Assembly (NCBI GenBank): GCA_963974715.1
Contig: CAXBDK010000007.1
Location: 1 to 64,000, forward strand
Origin: Sediminicola sp963974715
Lineage (GTDB): Bacteria > Bacteroidota > Bacteroidia > Flavobacteriales > Flavobacteriaceae
Direction: 5' to 3'
Length of the DNA stretch: 64,000 bases
The notes beneath the pieces are model-generated. The model worked only from the letters and a program-made list of their open reading frames with translations, made no database searches and was not told the origin of the DNA. The position numbers and the translations under genes were made by a program. Below are positions 38,083 to 47,227 of the stretch, in pieces. How positions within the stretch are numbered: position 1 is the stretch's first letter; each line of letters opens with the position of its first letter.

Positions 38083-39699
38083 TTAGTAGTTAAGGTTTAA
38101 GTTATAAGCTTCAATATGATCGAGTACGAAAGCATCGTCTTCAGAATTGATCGAAAACGTCTCGAACGGTTCGTTCGGAAAAAATATTTCGGTCAGAACG
38201 GTTTCCCCCTCATCGTAAAAAAGTTCGATGGATGTTTTGTCCAAAAAGATGGTACCATTTAGGTGTTGGTCATCGGATGTGCGCGGTGCTTTGCTGATCC
38301 TATCGGCAAAACGTTTTGAAAAGTTGGTCTTGCCTGATTTGGTCCTATTTATATAGAACATTTTGTCCTTGTTGTCATAACCAAATACCAGTTCATCACC
38401 ATTCTTATTCGACAACGTGAACCTAAAACCTTTGCTGTCCATATCCGAGATTTCGAATCTTATTTCAGCCCGTGCAAGGTCTATTTCTTCAGAACCGAAT
38501 AGATTGGTTTCGCCATTGACGGACACCTTATCCAGTGTACGGCTCGTGCCCCTGTAATTTTCCAGTTCCTTGACAGGGGAAGCTACGAGGCGATATGAAC
38601 CGTCCGCTTTTTTAAGTTTCAGTTCTCTTGCAATGGTAGTGGCGCTTCTCCAAGAATCGGTAGGTACTTCGTTTGCGTACATCCAATTTGACATCCATCC
38701 AATGTGGAGGACACCCCCCTCGGAAGTGGTCTTGTTCGACCAAGTGACCCCGGCATAGTTGTCCCGGCCATAATCCACCCAAAACTGTTCATTTTGACCG
38801 AGCAGGTCTTTGAAATTTTTATCAAGGGTAAAATTGGTCCCATCAAAGTCACCCACAAAATATTGTGCTGCGGAACCACCGTTCGGACCACCGGGATTGA
38901 TGCTCACCAACAATACCCACTTCTCTTCTTCGGTACCCATTACTTTAAGGGGAAATAGATCCGGGCACTCCCATACCCCTCCATGGCTGCCAACACCATC
39001 CCCAAAGGTGGAGGCCAGTTCCCATGTTCTTAGGTCCTTTGAGGTATAGAACATAACTTCCTTTCCTGCCGCCACGACCATTGTCCATCTTTTGCTTTCT
39101 TTGTTCCAGCTCACTTTTGGATCTCTAAAATCCCTAGCGCCCGGATTATGGATCACAGGGTTATTCCCATATTTGGTCCAAGTGGTCCCATTGTCCAAGG
39201 AGTATGCGATACTTTGCGTTTCCACATCGATTTTTTGTGCCTTCTCCTTTTTTGGATCGTGACTGGTATAAATGGCTATGATGGGAATTTTTCCTTCTTT
39301 GCCAAAGCCCGAGGTGTTGTCCTTGTCGACCACTGCGCTTCCAGAAAAAATATACCCCAGTTCATCGGGAAAGAGTGCTATCGGCATTTCTTTCCATGTT
39401 ACCATGTCCTTGCTGATGGCATGGCCCCAATGCATCGGTCCCCAAACCGTACTATCGGGATAATGTTGAAAATATAGATGGTAATTTCCGTCAAAATAGA
39501 ACATACCGTTCGGGTCGTTCATCCAGCCTTTATTTGGGGTAAAGTGGAAATTTGGCCTATAACCTTCTTTTTTGGAATAAGCGGTCGGCCCCAGTTCTTC
39601 ATCGCCGCTCTTTTTGGAGCTTTGTTCTCTATCCTTGCAGCCAATGGCCGTTATGAATACCACTAGCAGTATTATATTACCGTATACCGTTTTTCTCAT
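38083..39699 (-). CDS. GH32 beta-fructosidase lipoprotein, canonical catalytic set
   Basis: 538 residues with a lipoprotein signal (ILLVVFITAIGC). All three GH32 catalytic blocks are intact: GWMNDPNGMFYFDG with nucleophile D62, DFRDPKVSWN, and GVWECPDLFPL with the acid/base Glu. A C-terminal beta-sandwich follows (NGTIFLDKTSIELFYDEGE). This is the one fully canonical exo-fructosidase of the locus, probably an exo-inulinase/levanase releasing fructose. It lies between the sugar porter and SusC genes, all read leftwards. Confidence 0.95.
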   Translation of the reverse strand: MRKTVYGNIILLVVFITAIGCKDREQSSKKSGDEELGPTAYSKKEGYRPNFHFTPNKGWMNDPNGMFYFDGNYHLYFQHYPDSTVWGPMHWGHAISKDMVTWKEMPIALFPDELGYIFSGSAVVDKDNTSGFGKEGKIPIIAIYTSHDPKKEKAQKIDVETQSIAYSLDNGTTWTKYGNNPVIHNPGARDFRDPKVSWNKESKRWTMVVAAGKEVMFYTSKDLRTWELASTFGDGVGSHGGVWECPDLFPLKVMGTEEEKWVLLVSINPGGPNGGSAAQYFVGDFDGTNFTLDKNFKDLLGQNEQFWVDYGRDNYAGVTWSNKTTSEGGVLHIGWMSNWMYANEVPTDSWRSATTIARELKLKKADGSYRLVASPVKELENYRGTSRTLDKVSVNGETNLFGSEEIDLARAEIRFEISDMDSKGFRFTLSNKNGDELVFGYDNKDKMFYINRTKSGKTNFSKRFADRISKAPRTSDDQHLNGTIFLDKTSIELFYDEGETVLTEIFFPNEPFETFSINSEDDAFVLDHIEAYNLNLNY

Positions 39700-39738
39700 C
39701 TTAATTGGTTTTCTTGTTTTGATTTGCTTATAGTTATT

Positions 39739-41094
39739 TTAATCGACCTTTTTGTTCAATTTGTCTTTATGGCCCCCCGTTACCAGACGCTCACTAAGAA
39801 GCTCGAGGGAAACGCCCTTTGTTTCCGGCATAATAAAGATCACGAACAGAAGTTGGAGAAACATCATGAACGCAAAGAAGCTGAAAATGGCTCCGGGACC
39901 GACCGATGATACCAAAAGGGGGAATATGGAAGGTATGATCGCTGCTAAGATCCAATGGACGGAACTCCCAAAGGATTGCCCCGCACCTCTTAAGTGATTG
40001 GGGAAAATTTCAGAAATAAAGACCCATATCACAGTACCTTGCCCGATCGCGTGCGCAGCGATAAATAGAAATAGGAAGAGAGGGACGGCCATACCTTCCC
40101 ATTCAAGGAAAAATGCACAGGCCACTAAGGAAAGAGAAACGATATAGCCTACCGAACCAATATACATGAGTTGTTTCCGTCCCAACCGATCGATGAGAAC
40201 AATTCCGAGCAATGTAAACATCAAATTGGTGAAACCTATCCCAATGCTACTTAGGAGCGCCGTACTCTCACCTAGTCCCGCGGCCTCCAAAATGCGTGGG
40301 GCATAATATAGAAAAGCGTTTATCCCGGACAATTGATTGAAAAAAGCAAGTAAAAATGCGAGAATCAAGGGAAACCTGTATCGCTTCAAAAAAATATTAT
40401 CACCTTTTGCACTATTTTTATGTTCTTCACTGATCTCCAGCATCAGTTTTTCGATATCCCGATCAGGATCGATCAATTTGAGCACTTCCTTTGCCTCACT
40501 GTTTCTCAACTTGGCAAGCAACCATCTTGGGCTTCTCGGTACAGAAATAACGAACAAGGTATAGATGATCGCTGGAATGGCCTCCACCCCGACCATCCAC
40601 CTCCAGGCATTTTCACCAACACCGCTCAACAAATAATTGGACAAAAATGCGATAAGGATTCCAAGGACAATATTAAATTGATAGAGGCCGACCAACTTCC
40701 CCCTGTGCTTTGCAGGTGCAATTTCGGAGATATATGCGGGTGCCGCTATGGTGGAAGCGCCCACTCCCAGCCCTCCTATAAATCTAAAGACCGCAAAGGT
40801 TATGGAATCATTGGCAAAAGCCGAGCCTATGGCCGAGATCGAATATAGGATCCCGATCCAAAACAATGTGTTCTTGCGCCCGATCCTATCCGTTGGAATT
40901 CCCCCTAAAAGAGCGCCCAATACGGTTCCCCATAGCGCCATTCCCATTACTACCACACCATGGAACAGATCTGAAGAATCCCATAGTGTTTGCAGGTGTT
41001 TATCGGCCCCCGATATTACAACGGTATCAAAACCGAACAGAAATCCTGCCAGTGCAGCTGTAATAGACCAGACCCAAATTTTTTTCATAGTCAC
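39739..41094 (-). CDS. Sugar porter family MFS transporter, probable fructose
   Basis: 451 residues with twelve hydrophobic segments. Sugar porter signatures are present: GFLFGFDTVVISG in TM1, DRIGRKN, EIAPAKHRGKLVG, SVPRSPRWLL, DRLGRKQLM and PETKGVSLE. It is an inner-membrane monosaccharide importer and, as first gene of the fructan operon, most likely a fructose transporter; this parallels inner-membrane fructose import in Bacteroides fructan loci. The start at 41094 (MTMKKIW) or two codons later (41088) is equivalent. Confidence 0.93.
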   Translation of the reverse strand: MTMKKIWVWSITAALAGFLFGFDTVVISGADKHLQTLWDSSDLFHGVVVMGMALWGTVLGALLGGIPTDRIGRKNTLFWIGILYSISAIGSAFANDSITFAVFRFIGGLGVGASTIAAPAYISEIAPAKHRGKLVGLYQFNIVLGILIAFLSNYLLSGVGENAWRWMVGVEAIPAIIYTLFVISVPRSPRWLLAKLRNSEAKEVLKLIDPDRDIEKLMLEISEEHKNSAKGDNIFLKRYRFPLILAFLLAFFNQLSGINAFLYYAPRILEAAGLGESTALLSSIGIGFTNLMFTLLGIVLIDRLGRKQLMYIGSVGYIVSLSLVACAFFLEWEGMAVPLFLFLFIAAHAIGQGTVIWVFISEIFPNHLRGAGQSFGSSVHWILAAIIPSIFPLLVSSVGPGAIFSFFAFMMFLQLLFVIFIMPETKGVSLELLSERLVTGGHKDKLNKKVD

Positions 41095-41215
41095 AATAAT
41101 TTAACCTGTGACCAAAGTATTCGAAAAAAAATGGCTGATATTTTATCAATGTTACAATTTGATATGGTTTGGTTTCCTACAGAATGTTTTTTTTAACGCC
41201 TTGATAATGCATAGG

Positions 41216-41267
41216 TTGCGCTATGAATGTTGTGGTACATCAAATTGCGCTTATACTGGTGTTACAT
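41216..41267. promoter_or_regulatory. Direct repeats before the fructan operon, possible HTCS site
   Basis: Two similar half-sites beginning TTGCGCT and ending TACAT lie at 41216-41240 and 41245-41267, between the HTCS stop and the sugar porter start, about 120-170 bases before the latter. Direct repeats are what AraC-type HTCS regulators of Bacteroidota usually bind. The assignment rests on position only. Confidence 0.35.
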
Positions 41268-41325
41268 AGAAGTATAAAAATGATACATAAGAAAAGGGTG
41301 ATGGCTTTTAAAGACCGGCCAATTT

Positions 41326-44061
41326 CTATAAAGATCTTTTATATGCAATGGGCGATATGCCATATTTGTTCTTAAAGGCGGTCGAAAAATAGTTAGGTGA
41401 GGAGAAACCGTTGGCGTAGGCTATTTCAGAAATATTCATATCCGAGGTTTCCAACATCAATTTGGCATTTTCCAGCTTAAAGGTGTTCATATAATCACTT
41501 ATGCTGACCCCAAGCATGGCCTTCACTTTCCTATAGAGCTGAACTCTGGAAATATTAAGGTCTTCTGCAAGGTTTTCAACGGAAAATTCGGCGTTATCGA
41601 TATTCTCCTTGATTTTGGAATTTAATTTGCCAATGAAATCCTGTTCCAGGTTTCCAAATGAGCCGGTGGTGATCTTAAAGATATTATTGGTGTAGTAATA
41701 CCTTAATTTTTCCCTGTTGTACAATAATGACTTTATGGATTGGGACAGTATGTTATAGTTGAACGGTTTGGTGAGGTACAGATCGGTCTTTGATTCCAAT
41801 CCCTTTAAATACGATTCTTTGTCATTTAAGGAGGTAAGTATTATAGTAGGTATATGAGAGGTCCTCAGGTCATTTTTTAGAAGCGAGCATATCTCAAATC
41901 CGCTTTTCTGGGGCAGGTCCACATCGCACAATATAATATCCGGAATAAATTCGAAAGCCTTCTCGATAGCATCGGTCCCATCGGAAACGATAATATCATA
42001 TTCCACTTTAAGCTTGTTGCGCAAAAAGTAGACCAGGTCTTTATTATCTTCAATGATCAGAATGGAATATCGGTCGGAGTTGGGCCCTATTGGACTGGAA
42101 GCAAAAAATTCCTCATCGAGAATTTCACTGGAATGGTGAACCTCTTCCATATCCTCCAATTCTTGTTCCGGTATTATTTGGTCCTCATTGAAGTGCGCCG
42201 CACCTTTAAAAAGCTTAATGATGAATTCCGTACCGTGAACGGAGAGCACCTGAATCTTTCCCAGATGAAGGTCAATGAACTGTTTACTTAGATGCAGTCC
42301 GATGCCCGAACTATTTTTCCTATTGTTGGATCCTTTAAAGAATGGTGTAAAAACATTCTTTAGTTCCTCCTCCATAATACCGATACCGTTGTCCTTGATA
42401 GAAATGTATACGCTGTTTTCCGAAGTTCGGTCTTCAATGTTTATTTCGATCTTTCCGTTATCGGGCGTGAATTTAAAAGCGTTCGACAAAAGGTTAAAAT
42501 ACACCTTGTCCATTAAATTTCTGTCAATATATACAAAGGCATTTTCATTGTTCGTCTTTATGGAAAATTGGATGCCCCTTTTTTTCGCCTCCCTTTTGAA
42601 CTCATTGAAGATCTGTGCCGAAAAGGAAAAGATATTGGTCCGTGAGGCCCTAAGATTGAATTTTTGGTCCTCAATTTTTCTAAAGTCCAGTAAATTATTG
42701 ATCAGTCGCAGCAGTCTGTTGCTGTTATTGGCGATCAGATCCACCTCATGTACTATTTTATTGCCCTTCTCCCTAAAATGATCTTTGAGGGAATCGATGG
42801 AGCTCAGGATCAAAGTCAACGGTGTTTTGAATTCATGGGAAATCCCGGTAAAAAAATTGAATTTGGCCTCGTTGCTCTCTTTGACTTCATTGGCAATTTT
42901 TTCGATCTGGTTTCTTTGGACGGTAATTTTCTGATTGGTAATTTGCAGCTGTCTGTTTTTTTTACGTATCGTAATTATGGAATATATGCTGTAAATGGAT
43001 AGGCTCAAAATAACTATCAATAGTGTAATGGAAATTTTGAGCAGGTTGCTCTGGGCATAATAGAGATCTTCCTGTTTTTTTATGGAAACGATCTTTTCCT
43101 CTATTTCCACCTGCTGTTCATCAATTTTATCGAACTGATCTTTCATTATATCGGCATTGAGCTTATCGATGATCGTTGTGGTCAGTAGGTTTATTTTCGG
43201 TACATCTTTGCCCATTGCAAGTGCCGTGGCCAATTTTATCGCCTCGGCACCCCCTGTCGGATATAGGATCGAAGCTTCTAAAATACCATTCCTCACTAAA
43301 TTGATACCTCCGTTGTTGCCGTTCAGTCCATCGACCCCGATAAATTTTATGTTTTTTTCAATCCCCTTTTTTCGTGCCACCCGCCAAGAATCCAATGCAA
43401 GCAGATCGTTAAAGGCATAGAAGTAGTCGATACGCTGATTTTTCGTTTTCAGGGAATCGAACAGACGGGACAATATTCTTTCATGTTCAATTTTATTGGT
43501 ATAATCAATGCTGGCGATCACATCGATATTTTGAAGGCTATCCACCACTTCGTGGAACCCCTCACTCCGTTCTATGGAAGGGGAGGCATTATCCCCTAGT
43601 TTGAGCTCCACCACGTTTATGGAAGAATTTGTCGCAGATGCAATGTAATTTCCGGCGTTTCTCCCTACTTCCAGATTGTCCGCCCCCACATATGCACTGT
43701 ATTTTTCGGAATTGATCTTACGGTCTATAAGCACTACGGGAATACCGCTGTCAAATGCTTTGGAAATAACGGGGACTAATTTATCGGAAAGCATTGGGGA
43801 TATTATGATAACATCAAATTTTTTATCGATCATTTCTTCGATCTGTGCTCTCTGGAGCTCCAGATCAATATGAGCCTCATAGATCGTAAGATCGATTTCC
43901 GGCGACAAGGATGCCTGAACCCTCATGGCGTGGTTCATGGCCTCTCTCCAAGGATGGTCATTGATGCACTGGGAAAAACCGATTCTAATCTTTTCGCCAT
44001 CCTGGTCGTTACGACAGGAAAAAAGAAGGCAAATGAAAATAACTAAAATAGATCTGTTCAT
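41326..44061 (-). CDS. Hybrid two-component sensor/regulator (HTCS) with sugar-binding domain
   Basis: 911 residues. N-terminal signal (MNRSILVIFICLLFSC) and a periplasmic-binding-protein type 1 domain (about 25-310: IRIGFSQCINDHPWREAM, VVLIDRKINSEKYSAYVGADN). A coiled region and TM helix (about 345-370) lead to HisKA with the phospho-acceptor His (GISHEFKTPL), then HATPase (NLLSNAFKFTPDNG, DNGIGI). A receiver with Asp (ILCDVDLPQKSG) and Lys (LTKPF) precedes a C-terminal AraC helix-turn-helix (DLNISRVQLYRKVK). The layout matches Bacteroides BT1754, whose periplasmic domain senses fructose. It should activate the GH32/SusCD operon that starts 231 bases downstream. All catalytic residues appear intact. 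Confidence 0.95.
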   Translation of the reverse strand: MNRSILVIFICLLFSCRNDQDGEKIRIGFSQCINDHPWREAMNHAMRVQASLSPEIDLTIYEAHIDLELQRAQIEEMIDKKFDVIIISPMLSDKLVPVISKAFDSGIPVVLIDRKINSEKYSAYVGADNLEVGRNAGNYIASATNSSINVVELKLGDNASPSIERSEGFHEVVDSLQNIDVIASIDYTNKIEHERILSRLFDSLKTKNQRIDYFYAFNDLLALDSWRVARKKGIEKNIKFIGVDGLNGNNGGINLVRNGILEASILYPTGGAEAIKLATALAMGKDVPKINLLTTTIIDKLNADIMKDQFDKIDEQQVEIEEKIVSIKKQEDLYYAQSNLLKISITLLIVILSLSIYSIYSIITIRKKNRQLQITNQKITVQRNQIEKIANEVKESNEAKFNFFTGISHEFKTPLTLILSSIDSLKDHFREKGNKIVHEVDLIANNSNRLLRLINNLLDFRKIEDQKFNLRASRTNIFSFSAQIFNEFKREAKKRGIQFSIKTNNENAFVYIDRNLMDKVYFNLLSNAFKFTPDNGKIEINIEDRTSENSVYISIKDNGIGIMEEELKNVFTPFFKGSNNRKNSSGIGLHLSKQFIDLHLGKIQVLSVHGTEFIIKLFKGAAHFNEDQIIPEQELEDMEEVHHSSEILDEEFFASSPIGPNSDRYSILIIEDNKDLVYFLRNKLKVEYDIIVSDGTDAIEKAFEFIPDIILCDVDLPQKSGFEICSLLKNDLRTSHIPTIILTSLNDKESYLKGLESKTDLYLTKPFNYNILSQSIKSLLYNREKLRYYYTNNIFKITTGSFGNLEQDFIGKLNSKIKENIDNAEFSVENLAEDLNISRVQLYRKVKAMLGVSISDYMNTFKLENAKLMLETSDMNISEIAYANGFSSPNYFSTAFKNKYGISPIAYKRSL

Positions 44062-44530
44062 AATTTCAATGATTTACATCCGCAAATTATAAAAACTTGA
44101 CCTATAAAATTATTTGAAAATGATATAATTCAAGGACACCACATTGTTTTAGAATTTAAAAGCGGCCAATATTCACCATCGTTCGGAATGCTCTTGAAGA
44201 TTCTGCTATATTTATTCAAAGAATGCTTCGCAATAAGTGGCGATCTGCCATGTTCGGGAGCAACTGTTACTCTTCCCATTTTATGACTTTATGCTTATAA
44301 ACGACCATCCAAGGACTGCGTTTCCAATTTCGAAGCTTTTGCCGTAGTAACATTTATTAAAATTACCGGCGGGCTCGTTCCCCTATTTTCCAGGGAATGC
44401 AGCGTCCGCTCTGGCACTGCCGATTCGGCGGGCGGAATGGATGGAAAATGGAGAGCGGGTCCAAGACCTTGGATGGCTGGCTTTTGTCCAGAAATGGAAT
44501 GGAGGGATGTGCCGGACGGGGCCTAGCGGT
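44062..44530. other. Gene-free stretch between HTCS and TraG remnant
   Basis: No recognised gene. The left half is AT-rich and probably carries the HTCS promoter on the minus strand. The right part (about 44390-44530) is GC-rich and resembles the element DNA that follows the TraG fragment. Confidence 0.4.
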
Positions 44531-45709
44531 TTACCCCCTCTTCCTGAACATCGGATGTGCGGTCATGGGATCGTTCAACAATTGTTCGATCTCTGTCTCT
44601 ATGATGTTCTGGATATCCTGTTTTATCTCCCGGTAGTTCCGTTGTACCATATCCGGTGTAAGGTCCCGCACGGGCGCTATGGGCTCATAGGCGTCCTCTT
44701 CCCTTTTCAGGGCATCATGGTCGTTGATGATCTCACAGTGAAAGGCTTTCAGATCGATCTTATTGGTCGGATCGTCCGCCACCATACCGACGAACTCGCC
44801 CGAGCTCATGGAAGAAATGGTGGAGGGCGGTATGGCCAGTTCCAGTTGTTTGGACTTGCTGATCGAGGTATCCCCGCTGTTGATGGAAAGGCTTTCCCGG
44901 TCCTGCATGATCTTGCCGAAACGTTCGGAAAGCTGTTTGGCCGAGTCCCCCGTGACCTGGCCCGAAACGATATTGCCAATGATGTTCACCAGGACGTCCG
45001 CCTGTTCCCGACCGTAATCCTTTCTCAGCTGACTGAAATCCTGCACCCCCAGGCACGTGGCCACCTTATTGGAACGTGCCGTAGCAATCAGGCTGTCCAT
45101 GTTGTTCAGGTAAATGGTAGGGAACATGTCAAAGACAAGGCTCGACTTCAATTTGCCCTTTTGGTTCACCTGTTTTACCAAGCGGGTGATATAGAGGGAC
45201 AGCACGGCCCCATAGGTCTGTATCTTTTGTGGGTTGTTGCCCATACAGACGATCTTGGGATCATCGGGATTGTTGATGTCCAAGGTAAAATCATTGCCCG
45301 ACATGACATAGTACAGGGACGGAGAGGAGAGCCTGGCCATGGCAATTTTGGCAGAAGCGATCTGTCCCCCCAGCTGTTCCATCACATCGTTGATATAGGC
45401 ATTGACAAAAGGGTTGATCAGCACCTCGATCTCCGGTTCCCTCCTAAGCAGCGTAAAAAGGTCGTCATACTCCACCTGCATCAGTTCGATCACATGGGGC
45501 AGGGTACAGAATTCCCCATCCTGGTATTTGCGCAGGTACCAGATTATGGCCGTCAGGAAATTGATGGGCGATTCCACGAAGAAGTCGCCCTGCTTCCTGA
45601 TCCATTCGCGGTTCAGGCGCATCAGGATGGTACGGGCCGATTCCGATGCATCCGTTATATCCAACATGGTGGACGGTTCCAACGGATCTGACCTTTGATG
45701 GTCAGTCAT
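44531..45709 (-). pseudogene. 5'-truncated TraG/MobC conjugation coupling protein
   Basis: 392 residues that match the C-terminal part of the Bacteroidota VirD4/TraG (MobC-type) coupling ATPase, usually about 650 residues. Present are QGDFFVESPINFLTA, GNNPQKIQTYGAVLSLYI and the TraM-recognition region SGQVTGDSAKQLSERFGKI. The first ~270 residues with the Walker A loop are missing; homology begins near the start (DITDASESARTIL). The Walker B, normally FDEFPT, reads FDMFPT, losing the catalytic Glu. Both facts argue for a non-functional remnant. It lies just upstream of the HTCS in the same direction and brackets the fructan locus with the DUF932 remnant. The large open frame on the opposite strand is its shadow. 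Confidence 0.85.
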
Positions 45710-45777
45710 TTCGAACCACTAGGGTCAATGAACTGGCACAGGTTATCTGTCACACTAACAATAAGTTACAGTTAAAT

Positions 45778-45814
45778 AAAAAAGGGACAAAAAGGAAAAT
45801 TTCCCCTTTGTCCC
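45778..45814 (-). terminator. Intrinsic terminator, minus strand
   Basis: GGGACAAA (45784-45791) pairs with TTTGTCCC (45807-45814), extended inward by GG/CC pairs. On the minus strand the stem is followed by six T. It would stop leftward transcription arriving from the right, either a lost tRNA gene or the amidase gene. Confidence 0.65.
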
Positions 45815-45820
45815 GTCACG

Positions 45821-45837
45821 TGACCCCGGAGGGATTC
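45821..45837 (-). other. Possible tRNA 3'-end scar (att-like)
   Basis: Read on the minus strand this is GAATCCCTCCGGGGTCA, which fits the end of a tRNA: end of T-loop (GAAT), T-stem 3' strand (CCCTC), acceptor 3' strand (CGGGGTC) and discriminator A, with a terminator 7 bases later. No tRNA body is attached. Displaced tRNA ends are typical scars of tyrosine-recombinase integration; no second copy was found in the window. Confidence 0.35.
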
Positions 45838-46294
45838 TGCATTTTCATTAAAAACTTAAATAAATAGGTATCTACGAAGACTTCAATCAAAGAGCTTGTC
45901 GAATTGCTACCATACCATTTGATGCTATTTGTCTGACAATCAATTCAAATATAATATTTTATTGCAAAATGCCAAAATAGATAAAAAACACTACTTTTTA
46001 TACTTTACGGATAATGAATAATGTCCTTTTATATGGAAACTTATTAATTGTATCTATATAAACTCCCCTATAAACAGAGCTATTTCCAAATCAATAATTA
46101 CTTAATATCAATAATTTAATGTTCAATCTTTTGAATCAAGGAAAATCACGTATAGGATAAGGAGCTCGTTAAATTAAAGGAAGAAAGGTGGTCTAAAGTA
46201 AAAAAAAATATTAATTATCTTTAAGGAACTGGGATTAAGGCTTTTCATAGAAGGTTGTGTTATGAACGGCATTTACTTAATGTTTCTACGTTAT

Positions 46295-47227
46295 CTATTT
46301 AATCCATACTGGAGTTGTGTTGGATTTATGATTTCCGCCAATAATATCCTTGTACAGTTCCGGTCTTCTAGCATTTTTGTATCTCCAACCTCCAGAGAGC
46401 TGAATTTTTTCTTTCGTAATTTTTGAAATTGTAATTTCGTTTTCAAAGGATTTTATTTCAGATAAAATTTCTCCATAGGGGTCTATTATCATCGAATTCC
46501 CATTCTTTAGATGTTCGCCATCGTAGCCAATTGGGTTCGTAAAAGCATAATAAACTCCATTGTCGTAGGCCCTTGCAGGTAGCCAACGCATTAACCAACG
46601 CCTACCTTTTGGCCCATCAAATTCCATTCGCAATGAAACAGGGTCAATTTCACGATTCTGCCAATACTTGTCCGCTACATAGTCTCGATGTGGCATTGCA
46701 GACGGTGTGCAGCCTGTAACGTGGGGGGCGAAAATCAATTCCGCTCCCAAAAGACTTGTCGCCCGAACGTTTTCGATTACGTTATTGTCATAGCAAATTA
46801 AAATTCCACATTTCCAACCGAGTAGGTCAAATACGCAATATTCGTCGCCTGCAGACATATATTGGTTTATAAACGGATGTATTTTTTGATACTTTGAGAC
46901 TAATCCGTCTCCGGTAACGCAGATATAAGTATTATATAACTTTCCGTCCGATTTTTCCACTAGACCTGCCAAAATCGGAATATCCAATTCTTTGGAAATT
47001 CCGATTAGTTCCTGCACACTTTTTCCGTTAGGCACTTCCTCTGCTAACTCCGATATCTGCTCTAAACTTAAGTCCTTTGTGAAAGTGTAGGCGGTAATCG
47101 ACATTTCGTGAAAACTGATTACGTCCGCTCCGTTAGACTTAGCTTTTTCCCCAAGCTGTCGGATTATCGACAAGTTATATTGTTTATCTCCGTCCTTCGG
47201 TTGAAATTGAGCTACTGATAAGTTCAT
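46295..47227 (-). CDS. Nitrilase-superfamily carbon-nitrogen hydrolase
   Basis: About 310 residues from the ATG at 47227 (MNLSVAQFQPKDGD), which aligns with the usual family N-terminus; the longer frame from 47269 adds 14 unrelated residues. The Glu-Lys-Cys catalytic triad is visible: E in SFHEMSITAY, K in KYQKIHPF and C in GILICYDN. The family hydrolyses amides or nitriles such as N-carbamoyl amino acids, polyamine derivatives or omega-amides; the substrate is not evident. The protein has no signal and is cytoplasmic. It stands alone, with AT-rich flanks and no linked pathway genes. Confidence 0.92.
   Translation of the reverse strand: MNLSVAQFQPKDGDKQYNLSIIRQLGEKAKSNGADVISFHEMSITAYTFTKDLSLEQISELAEEVPNGKSVQELIGISKELDIPILAGLVEKSDGKLYNTYICVTGDGLVSKYQKIHPFINQYMSAGDEYCVFDLLGWKCGILICYDNNVIENVRATSLLGAELIFAPHVTGCTPSAMPHRDYVADKYWQNREIDPVSLRMEFDGPKGRRWLMRWLPARAYDNGVYYAFTNPIGYDGEHLKNGNSMIIDPYGEILSEIKSFENEITISKITKEKIQLSGGWRYKNARRPELYKDIIGGNHKSNTTPVWIK

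Larger units (their letters stand above)
45710..46294. other. Gene-free stretch with terminator and tRNA-like 3' end
   Basis: Contains the hairpin at 45778-45814 and, directly beside it, a sequence resembling a tRNA 3' end (45821-45837 on the minus strand). The remaining 450 bases are AT-rich with no gene or clear repeat. Confidence 0.5.

Noticed and set aside
44441..45691. 416-codon open frame on the plus strand
   Set aside because: It is fully antisense to the TraG/MobC fragment, whose sequence is clearly conserved protein. The opposite frame has no recognisable domain.
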